Positions 43,874 to 53,001 of a DNA stretch of 64,000 bases are shown here, piece by piece. Source of the DNA: SOJA01 sp964598485 (GTDB lineage: Archaea; Thermoproteota; Bathyarchaeia; Bathyarchaeales; Bathycorpusculaceae); NCBI GenBank assembly GCA_964598485.1, contig CAZRCD010000002.1, positions 62,001-126,000 on the forward strand. Reading direction: 5' to 3'. Position 1 is the first letter of the stretch; each line of letters starts with the position of its first letter. A model generated the notes under the pieces. It was given only the letters and a program-made list of their open reading frames with translations, had not been told where the DNA came from and did not search any database. Made by a program: the position numbers and the translations under genes.

Positions 43874-45745
43874 TTAACTCTCCTCTGCTTTCTCAGCTTT
43901 TCTCTTAGCTATGTGGATTAAATCGTCCATGCCCAATTCTTTGAGTTTCTCTATTGTTGGTATACCCTCTTTATTCCATCCGCGAGCTTCATAATAGTCG
44001 TCCAGAAGGAAATCCAATTCTTTTTGGCTTACATAGGCTCCTTTAGACGGGCCTTCATCTGGTACTGGAAGATGCATAACTTTATGTGGTAACGTGTCAT
44101 CCTTTCTGCCTAAGCCTTCTCTAACATTGAACAATCTGGCAACATTGTTTATTCTCTCACCAGCAAGTCTCATCTCTTCTGCCGTAACTTCAAGTCCTGT
44201 AACTAAGCTGTAGAGCTTAGCCATGTCTTCTAATTCTTTATAGTATGTGCCCCTTGAGAACTTGCAGACGATGAACGAGTCGATTAGCGTGTAGACGTCT
44301 TCCATATCTTTGACCATCTTTCCTCTACCCTTCTCAACGACTAGGCGGTTGACCTTCCCCTTTACGTCAAAGCTATAGGCTCCATGTCTGTTGTGATCTG
44401 CCCCACGGAAGGAAACAGCAAAACCTAATGCAGCCGTCTTGAGACATCTAAGATCGTAACCAGTAACCTCGACTCCTTTAATATGCTGAGCCAGTTTTTC
44501 TGCTCCTTTTCCTATTTTCTCTCCAGCAATTTTCACGCCTTCAGCCAATATGTCACCTATGCCTTCACGCTTACCAATCTTTTCAATAAGTTGAACTAGA
44601 GCCTCTTGATTGCCAAATCGGGCATCTATCCCGTCAAGGTCTTTCTCCGTCAGTATTCCATTTTCATAGCAGTCCATGACGAAACCCACGATTACTCCTA
44701 CGCCAATTGAGTCTACTCCGTAATAGTTGCTGAGGTCCATTCCCTTTATGATAGCGTCTAAACGGTCTACGCCGCAATATGGTCCCATAGCCCATAACGG
44801 TTCGTATTCCATTCTGGTCATAGTTCCTTTGTATGGGCCTTCTGGAACAACGCAGACGTGTTCGCATCGCATTGCACAGGAGCTGCATCCTATGATTTTC
44901 GCAACGAATCTTTCGTTTAGGTTTTCTCCGCTCACTTTTTCTGCTCCTTCAAAAGAGGCGTTGTTGTAGTTTCTTGTAGGCATACAAGGTATTGCGTTAT
45001 GCACTAACACATTTGCTGCAGTGCCCAATGTTCTGTATTTTTGTGTGGCTGGCCCTTTCATTCTTTCATGAAATTCCTTAACGAACTCCATGAACTCGTC
45101 TGGCTTCGCCACTGTAATGTCCCGTGTTCCACGCACAGCGATTGCCTTAAGATTCTTTGAACCCATAACGGCTCCCATGCCAGTTCTTCCAGCAGCCCGC
45201 GTTTTGTCATTAATTATGCAAGCTAACCGAACAAGCTTCTCTCCAGCTAGACCTATGGCTGCAACACGAATGTAATAGTCGCCTAACTCTTCCCTTATGA
45301 TGTCTTCTGTTTCAGCTGGTGATTTACCCGTCAAATGAGAGGCGTCTAAAATCTGAACTGAATCATCGTCGATCCACACGTAAACCAGTTTTTCAGCTTT
45401 GCCCTCAAAAATTACAGCGTCGTATCCAGCCCTTTTCAGTTCTGTGCCAAAGGAACCATGGGATTTGGATTCGCCGACACCGAAGCTCTGGGGAGATTTT
45501 GAAACAAAGGCGTGTCCGTTCCCGCCAGTAGGCCACATTGTTCCTGATATCGGTCCTGTTGCCAGAATTAACGGGTTTTCTGGACTGAAGGGTTCTACTC
45601 CTGGCTTAGAATGATCCAGTAACAGTCGGATGCCGAGACCTATTCCACCAATATACTTTTTCGCGTATTCCTCATTCAAAGGTTCAACGTGAGTTTTTCC
45701 CGTTGTCAAGTCTATGTGAAGAATTCTACCAGCATACCCCTGCAA
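43874..45745 (-). CDS. aor: Aldehyde ferredoxin oxidoreductase (tungsten, pterin)
   Basis: 623 residues. GYAGRILHIDLTTGK opens the family's pterin-binding domain. Cluster ligands are CSSCAMRC (about 288-295) and a distal cysteine in DSFIVCKF (about 499). KGVEVTGYDLRCLKTAALGFAVSFRGADHNRHGAYSFD is the second pterin-contact region. The enzyme oxidises aldehydes to acids with ferredoxin as acceptor, or the reverse. It is divergent from birA. Confidence 0.94.
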   Translation of the reverse strand: MQGYAGRILHIDLTTGKTHVEPLNEEYAKKYIGGIGLGIRLLLDHSKPGVEPFSPENPLILATGPISGTMWPTGGNGHAFVSKSPQSFGVGESKSHGSFGTELKRAGYDAVIFEGKAEKLVYVWIDDDSVQILDASHLTGKSPAETEDIIREELGDYYIRVAAIGLAGEKLVRLACIINDKTRAAGRTGMGAVMGSKNLKAIAVRGTRDITVAKPDEFMEFVKEFHERMKGPATQKYRTLGTAANVLVHNAIPCMPTRNYNNASFEGAEKVSGENLNERFVAKIIGCSSCAMRCEHVCVVPEGPYKGTMTRMEYEPLWAMGPYCGVDRLDAIIKGMDLSNYYGVDSIGVGVIVGFVMDCYENGILTEKDLDGIDARFGNQEALVQLIEKIGKREGIGDILAEGVKIAGEKIGKGAEKLAQHIKGVEVTGYDLRCLKTAALGFAVSFRGADHNRHGAYSFDVKGKVNRLVVEKGRGKMVKDMEDVYTLIDSFIVCKFSRGTYYKELEDMAKLYSLVTGLEVTAEEMRLAGERINNVARLFNVREGLGRKDDTLPHKVMHLPVPDEGPSKGAYVSQKELDFLLDDYYEARGWNKEGIPTIEKLKELGMDDLIHIAKRKAEKAEES

Positions 45746-45862
45746 ACATTTTCCTCCATTAATTTTGAGTGGAATTTATAATAATTAATCAGTTAATATA
45801 TTAACGTATCTGTAACGCAAGGACCAAATTAACGACATAACAAGATGTGGTGACGGATCAAC

Positions 45863-46657
45863 ATGTCAAGGAAGTTAAGTGTGAATCAGCTTCAAGATGG
45901 ATTGCGCACCAGACGTTTCGGAAGAAGCATTCTCTTTTCCCGTGAAGTTGACTCAACAAACAAGTGGGCTAAAGAACTCGCTACGTACGGCGCCGATGAA
46001 GGAACAGTGACTATTGCAGAAACTCAAATGAAAGGAAGGGGAAGACTTGATAGAGAATGGGTTTCTCCAACTGGCGGATTGTGGTTTTCCATAATTCTCA
46101 GACCTAATCTCAGCCCGACAGAAGCCGTTAAACTCACGCTTGTGGCTGGATTGGCGGTGACTAAGGTTTTACGTGAAATGTTCGATTTAAGAGCGGAGAC
46201 TAAATGGCCTAACGATGTGCTGGTGAATGGACGGAAGATTTGCGGTGTATTGACTGAAATGAACACGACAGGCGAAACCGTTAACTTTGTCGTAGTAGGC
46301 GTAGGAGTCAACGTGAATTTTGATGTGGAAAACGTTTTCCCAGAACAGCTAAAAAAAGTTGCGACTTCACTTGAAAAAGAGCTTAGTCGAAAAGTTAAGC
46401 TGGAAAAGCTGTTTAGAGCTTTGCTTGAACGTCTGGAAAATCTTTATGAACTTTTCGTTGAGGAAGGGTTCAATCCCATTCTTGAGGAATGGAAAAAATA
46501 TGCTGGTTTTCTCGGTTGCAAAGTGGAAGTCACTGGTCCGACTGGAAAAATGAGTGGTTTAGCCGTAGATGTTGATCATGAGGGTGCTTTGGTCCTACGG
46601 CTTGAGGACGGAACTGTGAAGCGTGTTTTCGTTGGAGATGTTTCTGTTCGAGCATAA
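45863..46657 (+). CDS. birA: Biotin-protein ligase
   Basis: 264 residues. Motifs are SREVDSTNKWAKEL, MKGRGRLDREWVSP (the biotinyl-AMP loop, about 56-69), KWPNDVLVNGRKICGVL and VGVGVNVN. The N-terminal 20 residues are too short for an HTH repressor domain, so it is catalytic only. Its likely target is the biotin carrier encoded next (ETMKMEN). Confidence 0.94.
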   Translation: MSRKLSVNQLQDGLRTRRFGRSILFSREVDSTNKWAKELATYGADEGTVTIAETQMKGRGRLDREWVSPTGGLWFSIILRPNLSPTEAVKLTLVAGLAVTKVLREMFDLRAETKWPNDVLVNGRKICGVLTEMNTTGETVNFVVVGVGVNVNFDVENVFPEQLKKVATSLEKELSRKVKLEKLFRALLERLENLYELFVEEGFNPILEEWKKYAGFLGCKVEVTGPTGKMSGLAVDVDHEGALVLRLEDGTVKRVFVGDVSVRA

Positions 46658-46769
46658 TATTGCGACATGTTCCGCAGTTTATGGATTAGCTGTGGCTTGT
46701 GGTACGAAACTTATTAATTAACGTGGTGAAATAACACAGTTCCGACATTTAAGAGAGAGGATTAAATCG

Positions 46770-47405
46770 ATGGGTTTGGAATTCGGTTTGCTCATGACAT
46801 TGATTGGTGTGGTTAGTGTATTTTCTTCCCTAGCCGTTGTTGCACTGGTGTGTGTTGTTTTGAAAAGGCTCTTTAAAGGGGGGGTTATCGTCGAAACAGG
46901 AGTAGCTCCGTCTGAAGAATTGGAACCAAAAGGAGTTGAGGAGAGTGGAATCGGAACCTTTAGGATCAAGCTTAACGGAGAAGAACATGAGGTCAAGATC
47001 AAAGATTTGGGAACTGTTGGGACAGGGTTCGAAGAGGTTATGTCTCCGTCTGGTGTTGGTGAAGAACTTAGAGTTGCCGTCGGCGACGTGGAATACAAGG
47101 TTAAAGTTGAGAAGCTTGAGGGAATCAAGCCTAAGCCTCCTTCAACGGTGGAAGAACATGTTCCAGCTGCCAAGGAAGCTGCGAAAGAGGTAAGGGCGGT
47201 TGTAACTGCACCGATGCAGGGAACGGTTGTCAAGGTTTCAGTAAATGTTGGAGACAAAGTCGAAAAGGGAAGTGTAGTTGTTGTGTTAGAAACTATGAAG
47301 ATGGAGAATGCCATTGAAAGCACGGTGTCTGGGATTGTGAAGGAAATAAAGGTTTCAGAGGGGGATTCCGTGAAAGGTGGCGACATTTTAGTTATTATTG
47401 GTTAG
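46770..47405 (+). CDS. OadG-like membrane anchor fused to biotin carboxyl carrier domain
   Basis: 211 residues. A single membrane helix (LLMTLIGVVSVFSSLAVVALVCVVLKRLF, about 7-36) matches the OadG/gamma subunit. A proline-rich linker follows, then a biotinyl domain from about 140 (TAPMQGTVVKVSVNVGDKV) with biotinylation site ETMKMEN near 177-183. A central segment KVKVEKLEG may be a carboxyltransferase-docking region. It joins gamma and carrier functions in one chain. Confidence 0.9.
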   Translation: MGLEFGLLMTLIGVVSVFSSLAVVALVCVVLKRLFKGGVIVETGVAPSEELEPKGVEESGIGTFRIKLNGEEHEVKIKDLGTVGTGFEEVMSPSGVGEELRVAVGDVEYKVKVEKLEGIKPKPPSTVEEHVPAAKEAAKEVRAVVTAPMQGTVVKVSVNVGDKVEKGSVVVVLETMKMENAIESTVSGIVKEIKVSEGDSVKGGDILVIIG

Positions 47406-47418
47406 AGTTGTGGATATC

Positions 47419-47493
47419 ATGAAAACACTTGGTTATAAATTGTATTGTTCTCAGTGCACAAAAATTGTAGATGTTTGTGAGTGCCACAGATGA
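47419..47493 (+). CDS. 24-residue cysteine-rich microprotein (putative)
   Basis: ATG at 47419 opens 24 codons: MKTLGYKLYCSQCTKIVDVCECHR, with C10/C13 as CxxC and C20/C22 as CxC, a possible zinc or iron site. Its TGA overlaps the ATG of the next gene (ATGA), the usual sign of coupled translation. TAGAGTTGTGG upstream is a weak ribosome site. Its place inside the decarboxylase operon supports it, but it could be chance. Confidence 0.45.
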   Translation: MKTLGYKLYCSQCTKIVDVCECHR

Positions 47494-47729
47494 GAGGAGG
47501 GAGAAAAATAGCAACCGAAATTAGCAAGAGAGACGCAGCCGCTCTTTCAGCGGCAATCGCGGTTTATCTGGCCAAATCTCGTCCAGCTAAAACGGGTTCA
47601 GCCGCTGAAGTTCCAAGAGACCTTGAGCCGTTGCTTGAGAAAATAATTGAACTTGAAAGGAAAATGGACGAGTTGAATTTGAGCGTGGAGGAGCTTAGAG
47701 AAAAGGTTGAGAGGATAGAGAAGAGGTGA
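47490..47729 (+). CDS. Small decarboxylase-associated subunit with short membrane helix and coiled coil
   Basis: 79 residues from the ATG at 47490 (a GTG at 47481 is also possible). ISKRDAAALSAAIAVYLAKSR resembles the short hydrophobic epsilon/delta tail of sodium-pumping methylmalonyl-CoA or oxaloacetate decarboxylases (AAISAAVAxYLG). The C-terminal half is a charged coiled coil (LEPLLEKIIELERKMDELNLSVEELREKVERIEK). It likely stabilises the complex. The family match is by pattern. Confidence 0.65.
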   Translation: MRGGRKIATEISKRDAAALSAAIAVYLAKSRPAKTGSAAEVPRDLEPLLEKIIELERKMDELNLSVEELREKVERIEKR

Positions 47730-47734
47730 GTTGT

Positions 47735-49186
47735 ATGGTGCAAATAACCGAGCTTATTTTCAGAGACGCCCATCAGTCGTTGCTTGCAACACGTATGAGA
47801 ACCGAGGACATGCTTCCAATAGCAAAAACGATGGATCAAGTTGGATTTTTTGCGTTGGAGGTTTGGGGAGGAGCAACTTTTGACGTTTGCCTTAGATACT
47901 TGGCTGAAGATCCTTGGGAACGTCTTAAAACGCTTAAGCAGCACATGCCGAACACGCCCATGCAGATGCTTGAGAGAGCCATGAACATAGTGGCGTACAG
48001 TAACTTTCCAGACGACATAGTTGAAAAATTCATAGAGTACGCCCATAAAGACGGCGTTGATTACTTCAGAATTTTTGACACGTTAAATGACTTGAGAAAC
48101 ATGAAGGTACCGATAGAAACTGTCAAAAAGGTTGGTGCCCACGCGCAAGGCAGCCTGTGCTACACGATTTCTCCAGTTCACACAGTGGAATATTACGTGG
48201 AGACTTTTAAGAAACTTGAAGAGATGGGCTGTGATTCGCTTTGTCTTAAAGATATGGCTGGAATGGTTTCACCGTCTAAAGCCTACCAAATAATTCGCGC
48301 TTGCAAAGAAGCGATAAACGTGCCGATATGCTTGCACTCGCATACGACTTCTGGAATGACTACGCTTTCATACATGAAAGCTTGCGAAGCAGGTGTGGAC
48401 ATATTGGACTGTGCGATGTCGCCTATTTCAGGGGGAGCTGGGCATCCGCCGACGGAATCCATCGTAGCTGCTCTTAAGGATACGCCTTATGATACGGGTT
48501 ATGATCTTGAATTGTTGATGGAATGTAGAAAATACTTCCTAAAAGTGTGGGAAAAATATCGGCATTTACATAGAGAACGGGCAATGATGGTGGATCCGTC
48601 TGTTATGGTGCATCAAATACCCGGTGGAATGCTTTCAAACCTCATAATCCAACTTGAAAAATTCGGCGCAGTGGACAAGTACCATCAAGTTTTAGAGGAA
48701 ACACACGTGGTTCAGAAAGACCTTGGTTGGCCGCCGTTGGTTACGCCAGCAAGCCAGATAGTTGGAGTGCAAGCGGTCATGAATGTTCTTTTCGGAAGAT
48801 ACAAACGTGTCTTGGAAGAGACCAAAAATTATGTGAAGGGGATGTATGGGAAACCACCAGCGGAAATTTCAGAACCGATTTACAAGAAGATTTTAGGTTC
48901 AGACTGGCGTGATGCGATTATAGACTGTAGACCTGCAGACCTTCTGGAACCTATGTATAAAAAATGTAGAGACAAACTTGAAGAGCTGGGACTGCTGAAA
49001 AAAGAGGAAGACGTGATTTCTTATGCCCTGTTTCCTGAAGAGACGAAAAGGCTCCTAAGCGGAGAAGCTAAGCCGGAGTTTACGTCGGATGAGCTTCCGT
49101 TGGAGGGTGAAATGCGTGGGAGAAGGTTTAGGGTTTCTCTTAATGGTGAAGACTATGAAGTAACGATTAGAAAGGTGAAAAAATAA
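47735..49186 (+). CDS. oadA: Oxaloacetate decarboxylase alpha / pyruvate carboxylase B-type carboxyltransferase
   Basis: 483 residues from the ATG at 47735, which has GAGGTGAG 5-12 bases before; a GTG at 47726 overlaps the preceding stop and is the alternative. ITELIFRDAHQSLLATRMRTEDML (about 3-26) and LKDMAG with HSHTTSG (zinc ligands, about 205-210) define the carboxyltransferase. PISGGAGHPPTES follows. It ends without a biotin domain, which is on the OadG fusion. With OadB next it is most likely a sodium-pumping oxaloacetate decarboxylase. Confidence 0.9.
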   Translation: MVQITELIFRDAHQSLLATRMRTEDMLPIAKTMDQVGFFALEVWGGATFDVCLRYLAEDPWERLKTLKQHMPNTPMQMLERAMNIVAYSNFPDDIVEKFIEYAHKDGVDYFRIFDTLNDLRNMKVPIETVKKVGAHAQGSLCYTISPVHTVEYYVETFKKLEEMGCDSLCLKDMAGMVSPSKAYQIIRACKEAINVPICLHSHTTSGMTTLSYMKACEAGVDILDCAMSPISGGAGHPPTESIVAALKDTPYDTGYDLELLMECRKYFLKVWEKYRHLHRERAMMVDPSVMVHQIPGGMLSNLIIQLEKFGAVDKYHQVLEETHVVQKDLGWPPLVTPASQIVGVQAVMNVLFGRYKRVLEETKNYVKGMYGKPPAEISEPIYKKILGSDWRDAIIDCRPADLLEPMYKKCRDKLEELGLLKKEEDVISYALFPEETKRLLSGEAKPEFTSDELPLEGEMRGRRFRVSLNGEDYEVTIRKVKK

Positions 49187-49187
49187 G

Positions 49188-50333
49188 ATGTCGGAGCCTC
49201 TTTTGCCGTTGCCGTTTGGCAATATCGTAATGATTGTTGTTGGCTGCTTGTTCGTTTACTTGGCTATAAAAAAGAAGTATGAACCTCTTTTGCTGATTCC
49301 AATAGGCTTCGGAGCAATATTAGTTAACATTCCAGTATTAATGAACACGGATTCTCTTGGAATAATGGATCCTCAAGGAGTCTTTGGTTACATATACGCT
49401 AAGGGCGTTTTGACGGACATATTTCCCTGTTTGTTGTTTATTGGAATTGGAGCCATGATGGATTTTGGGGCTCTGATAGAGCGACCTTGGTTTCTAATTT
49501 TTGCTGCTGCTGGACAGCTTGGAATCTTTATAGCGTTGCTCACTGCATTGGCGGTAGGGTTCAATCCGCTTCAAGCGTCCTGCATCGGTATAATCGGAGC
49601 CATGGACGGGCCAACAGCAATTTTCGTAACATCGAAGTTTGCTCCAGACCTTCTTGGGCCTGTTGCCGTTTGTGCATATTCTTACATGGCGCTTGTGCCA
49701 TTACTTCAAATTCCAATTTCTAAGGCTTTAACCACACGTAAAGAACGGCTTACCAAAATGGAATACAAACCTCAAGCATATTCCAAAGCCATTCGAATAA
49801 TATTTCCAATAGCCGTGACAATCGTGACTGGACTCTTTGCTCCCATGGGAATACCATTGATGGGCAGCCTCATGCTTGGCAATCTGCTCAAGGAAAGCGG
49901 TGTCGTCAGAAGGCTTGCGAAATCAGCTGAAAACGAAATTGCTAATGTTACGACTTTGCTTCTTGCAGTGGTGATTGGTGGAACAATGAATGCGGAAAGC
50001 TTTCTTGTTTTTGACACGCTTGTGGTGTTTGGTTTGGGTTTGGTGGCTTTTGTTTCCGCCATAGCTTGTGGTGTTCTTTTTGCTAAGCTTGTGTGTTTTG
50101 TGACGAAGGGGAAGGTTAATCCTTTGATTGGGGCTTGTGGGATTTCAGCGTTTCCGATGGCTGCTAGAACAGCGCATAGAGTTGGAAGAGAAGAAGATTC
50201 AAGTAATTGGCTTCTGCCGTATGCTATGGCAACGAATGTGGGTGGACAAATAGGTTCAGTGGTGGCTGGAGGAGTAGTTCTAACATATGCTACGATCGTT
50301 CTGGAAATGTTGGGCTTGATATCAATCCCCTAA
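49188..50333 (+). CDS. oadB: Sodium-translocating decarboxylase beta subunit
   Basis: 381 residues, about nine or ten membrane helices. GFGAILVNIP, FIGIGAMMDFGAL, GAMDGPTAIFVTSKF (the Na-binding region with the essential Asp) and MATNVGGQIGSVVAGG are the family's hallmarks. It couples carboxybiotin decarboxylation to sodium export. It ends the birA-oadG/bccP-oadA-oadB cluster. Confidence 0.94.
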   Translation: MSEPLLPLPFGNIVMIVVGCLFVYLAIKKKYEPLLLIPIGFGAILVNIPVLMNTDSLGIMDPQGVFGYIYAKGVLTDIFPCLLFIGIGAMMDFGALIERPWFLIFAAAGQLGIFIALLTALAVGFNPLQASCIGIIGAMDGPTAIFVTSKFAPDLLGPVAVCAYSYMALVPLLQIPISKALTTRKERLTKMEYKPQAYSKAIRIIFPIAVTIVTGLFAPMGIPLMGSLMLGNLLKESGVVRRLAKSAENEIANVTTLLLAVVIGGTMNAESFLVFDTLVVFGLGLVAFVSAIACGVLFAKLVCFVTKGKVNPLIGACGISAFPMAARTAHRVGREEDSSNWLLPYAMATNVGGQIGSVVAGGVVLTYATIVLEMLGLISIP

Positions 50334-50380
50334 AAAGCAAAAAAGATTTAGATTAAGACGTTGCAAAAGTCTCTTTCTAG

Positions 50381-51475
50381 GTGAACAACTTGAAAAGACT
50401 GAAAGCTTTAAGACAGCTAGCCTTTGAGAAAAAAGATTTTGACGCTTTTCTAGTCACTAACGGAGCAAACCTTCTGTACTTCGCTGGTTTTCCTGGAACA
50501 GCATGCATGCTGATTCCAAAAAAAGGCGAAAGCACAATTTGCGTTTACAGCGTCAACTATGAACAAGCCAAAGCTGAAGCAGAAGGATTCAGAGTCGATT
50601 TGGTCAAACGAGGAGAAGACTTGGCAACTAAAATCTCAAAAAAAGTCAAGGCTTCCAAAACTAAAAAACTTGGTTTAGACGCAATCACAGGCGTTCCAAC
50701 TGTTGCAGACTATCTAAAGCTTAAGAAAGTTTTGAGAGGGATAGCTGAAATCAAAATTGATAATGAACCTGTAAGAACCCTTCGCAAAGTGAAAGATGAA
50801 GAAGAAATCAAACTCATGCGAAAAGCCGGACAACTAACAAGCGAAGGCATGAAAGCCGCTTACGAAACAATCAAGCCTGGCGTGAGAGAATATGAAGTTG
50901 CTGCGGAAATCGAATACGCCATGCGTAAAAAAGGTTCTTGGGGAACAGCATTCGAAACCATCGTAGCATCAGGCGTCCGTTCAGCATTTCCACACGGAGG
51001 CTGCACCGACCGAAAAATACGGAAAGGCGACTTGGTTGTGGTTGATATAGGGGCAACCTACCAGTATTACTGTTCAGACATGACAAGAACAATCGCCGCT
51101 GGAAAGCCTTCAGCAAAGCAAAAGAAAATGTACGAAATCGTCAGGCTGGCTCAAGACGAAGCCTATCAAGCCGTAAAACCCAAAGCAAAAGCAAAAGAAA
51201 TAGACTCAATCTCAAGAAAGGTAATAAAAGACGCAGGATACGACGAATATTACGTTCACGGCTTAGGACACGGCGTAGGCTTAGAAATTCATGAACCGCC
51301 AACACTAAACCCAACAAGTAAAGACAGGCTAACGGTTGGCAACGTTGTGACGATCGAGCCAGGCATATACGTTGTCGATTTTGGAGGCATACGCATAGAA
51401 GATACTGTTCTAGTACAGAAACGCAAGGGAGAAAAACTCACGAGAGGTCCCTACACTTTAGAAACAAGGCCATGA
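50381..51475 (+). CDS. M24 metallopeptidase (Xaa-Pro dipeptidase/aminopeptidase P)
   Basis: 364 residues from a GTG with TCTAGG just upstream. An N-terminal creatinase-like domain (LVTNGANLLYFAGFPG) precedes the pita-bread catalytic domain. Metal ligands are seen in VVVDIGATYQYYCSDMTRT (two Asp), HGLGHGVGLEIHE (His), TIEPGIYV (Glu) and GIRIEDTVLV (Glu). It removes residues next to proline in peptides. Confidence 0.92.
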   Translation: MNNLKRLKALRQLAFEKKDFDAFLVTNGANLLYFAGFPGTACMLIPKKGESTICVYSVNYEQAKAEAEGFRVDLVKRGEDLATKISKKVKASKTKKLGLDAITGVPTVADYLKLKKVLRGIAEIKIDNEPVRTLRKVKDEEEIKLMRKAGQLTSEGMKAAYETIKPGVREYEVAAEIEYAMRKKGSWGTAFETIVASGVRSAFPHGGCTDRKIRKGDLVVVDIGATYQYYCSDMTRTIAAGKPSAKQKKMYEIVRLAQDEAYQAVKPKAKAKEIDSISRKVIKDAGYDEYYVHGLGHGVGLEIHEPPTLNPTSKDRLTVGNVVTIEPGIYVVDFGGIRIEDTVLVQKRKGEKLTRGPYTLETRP

Positions 51476-51682
51476 AAACAATTCAAAAATGCATGGCTTT
51501 AGACTAGTTGACTTGGCGCGGGCTAACCGAAGACGGCGTGGAAGCCTTCACGCAAGAACTAGACTATCTCCAGCCCGTTTAGTAATGCTGACATAAAAGA
51601 AGTTGACGAGATTATGAAAGAATTCGGCTAAATCATCAACTATTTCTAGCAAGATCTGGGTTAAATTCAGAAGGGAGACAAA
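51476..51682 (+). pseudogene. Degenerate coding remnant downstream of the peptidase
   Basis: Codons 51514-51582 read WRGLTEDGVEAFTQELDYLQPV then stop. In the next frame, 51578-51631 reads FSNADIKEVDEIMKEFG then stop. Together they look like the C-terminal tail of an older gene, broken by a frameshift. I cannot name the parent family. No start or ribosome site is present. Confidence 0.3.
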
Positions 51683-51711
51683 AAGTTTAAAAGCAAGATA
51701 TGACATCATTA

Positions 51712-51800
51712 TGGAAAATGTGTGAGGGGGATGGTAGAAAAAATTTTATCCCTTCTCTCCTTTCTCCCCTTGTGAAGGTCTACCATCCTCCTCATGAAAA
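51712..51800 (+). ncRNA. Candidate hairpin RNA with its own promoter
   Basis: GAGGGGGATGGTAGA (51724-51738) pairs fully with TCTACCATCCTCCTC (51779-51793), with one G-U pair, and T51723-A51794 extends the stem. CCTTC (51751-51755) pairs with GAAGG (51774-51778), stacking directly on the 3' side and leaving an 18-base pyrimidine loop. A TATA-like AGTTTAAAAG at 51684-51693 lies about 28 bases before the expected start near 51715. T-rich TTTTAGTCTTTT (51812-51823) follows. No open frame explains the pairing. The function is unknown. Confidence 0.5.
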
Positions 51801-52123
51801 TCTTAATGCAGTTTTAGTCTTTTATGGCTTATGGAGAAATCTTCTATTCCCTGACAAACGTAAAAGCCATTGAATGGTAGAAAGAATTAGATCAGTGTGG
51901 CGTACTCGGCCAGATTTTTTTTTGGGGGTTTCTTGTGGCATGAAGACTTCCAACTGTTCTAGGCTTTTTTCGTCATGCTATAGAAAACTATAAATGTGTT
52001 CTAGACAATTGACCTAGATGTTTCATCCTATGCCGTTTAAATATTTCGAATCTAAATAGAAAGGAAGGAGTACAGTGAACTTATGTCTTGTCTCATCCGC
52101 TCCTGTCAGGGAGGGATTAACTA
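51801..52123. other. AT-rich intergenic region with promoter for the next gene
   Basis: No gene is seen. A run of T followed by GGGGG (about 51917-51931) may end the upstream RNA. CCGTTTAAATATTTCG (TATA near 52035-52044) lies about 85 bases before the GTG at 52124, whose ribosome site is GGGAGGGA at 52109-52116. Confidence 0.4.
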
Positions 52124-52543
52124 GTGGAAGTTACCGCTCGGCAAGAAATCATTAACGAATTGAAAATGCAGTATAAAATGCTCTGGTGGGAGCGGATTGA
52201 CGATAAGGTGAGAGCTGAGGGGATTGCAAATAAAGATTATTTCATGTTGTTTGTTGAGAAGGGTACGGTGATTTTTGCAACAAGAGATTTTAAACCGTTG
52301 AATTTCAAAGAGATTTTGGAGCGGCATAAAGTAGTTGGCGTAGACGGGGTTGTTCCTCCTAGTCCTCATGTCGGTGGATGGGGAAAATTTATGAGAACGG
52401 AGATTGCCAGCCAAAAGCGCCGTGGAAGAGTTAGGCAAACAAGACAGTATTTGGATGACAAGAAGCAACGGCAACATTTGAAGAAGGGAGGAAGAGGCTG
52501 GCTTCATTTTACAGCGGGGCTTTTGGAACGTAGACGTAGGTAA
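52124..52543 (+). CDS. Hypothetical basic protein
   Basis: 139 residues from a GTG preceded by GGGAGGGA. It is not recognised. The N-terminal half mixes helix and strands (EIINELKMQYKMLWWERID, YFMLFVEKGTVIFATRD). The C-terminal half is strongly basic with KRRGRVRQTRQY and ERRRR, which suggests nucleic-acid binding. No paralogue is in the window. Confidence 0.55.
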   Translation: MEVTARQEIINELKMQYKMLWWERIDDKVRAEGIANKDYFMLFVEKGTVIFATRDFKPLNFKEILERHKVVGVDGVVPPSPHVGGWGKFMRTEIASQKRRGRVRQTRQYLDDKKQRQHLKKGGRGWLHFTAGLLERRRR

Positions 52544-52586
52544 GAGTTGTTTCAGTTTCTTATTTTAACGATTCAGTTTTGAGGGA

Positions 52587-52910
52587 GTGAGTTTGGGTAG
52601 TTATAGGAGCAGATTAGATATTATAGCGGATATGCTGCGTGTGGTAAGCGAAGGAGGCGCTAAAAAAACGCAGATTATGTACCAGGCTAATTTGAGTTAT
52701 AGGCTTTTGACCAGATATTTGGCTGAGGTTATTGAATCATGTCTTGTCAATTTTGAACATGGGGAAGGGTGTTACGTGCTTACGTCTAAGGGGAAGGAGT
52801 TTTTGGAAAAGTATAAAGATTATTCGAGGCGCGATAAACGCGTTGAAAAGAGGCTTAACGATCTTCAGGATAAGAGGAAGGTTTTGGAGGAGCTTTGTTC
52901 AAGTGATTAG
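52587..52910 (+). CDS. Winged-helix protein with coiled-coil tail
   Basis: 107 residues from GTG (52587) or TTG (52593); GAGGGA overlaps the former and would suit the latter. RSRLDIIADMLRVVSEGGAKKTQIMYQANLSYRLLTRYLAEVIESCLV...YVLTSKGKEFLEKY is the archaeal winged-helix pattern of small MarR/PF14947-like regulators. The charged C-terminus (DKRVEKRLNDLQDKRKVLEEL) is a probable coiled coil. No target is evident. Confidence 0.75.
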   Translation: MSLGSYRSRLDIIADMLRVVSEGGAKKTQIMYQANLSYRLLTRYLAEVIESCLVNFEHGEGCYVLTSKGKEFLEKYKDYSRRDKRVEKRLNDLQDKRKVLEELCSSD

Positions 52911-53001
52911 GCTTCGAGTTAGATGATTCGTTTTTGTTGCTGTCCACAGAAGTTAAAGTATGGTTTATTGTTTGAGTGTGAAAAAGGTTGGGGGAATAAG
53001 T

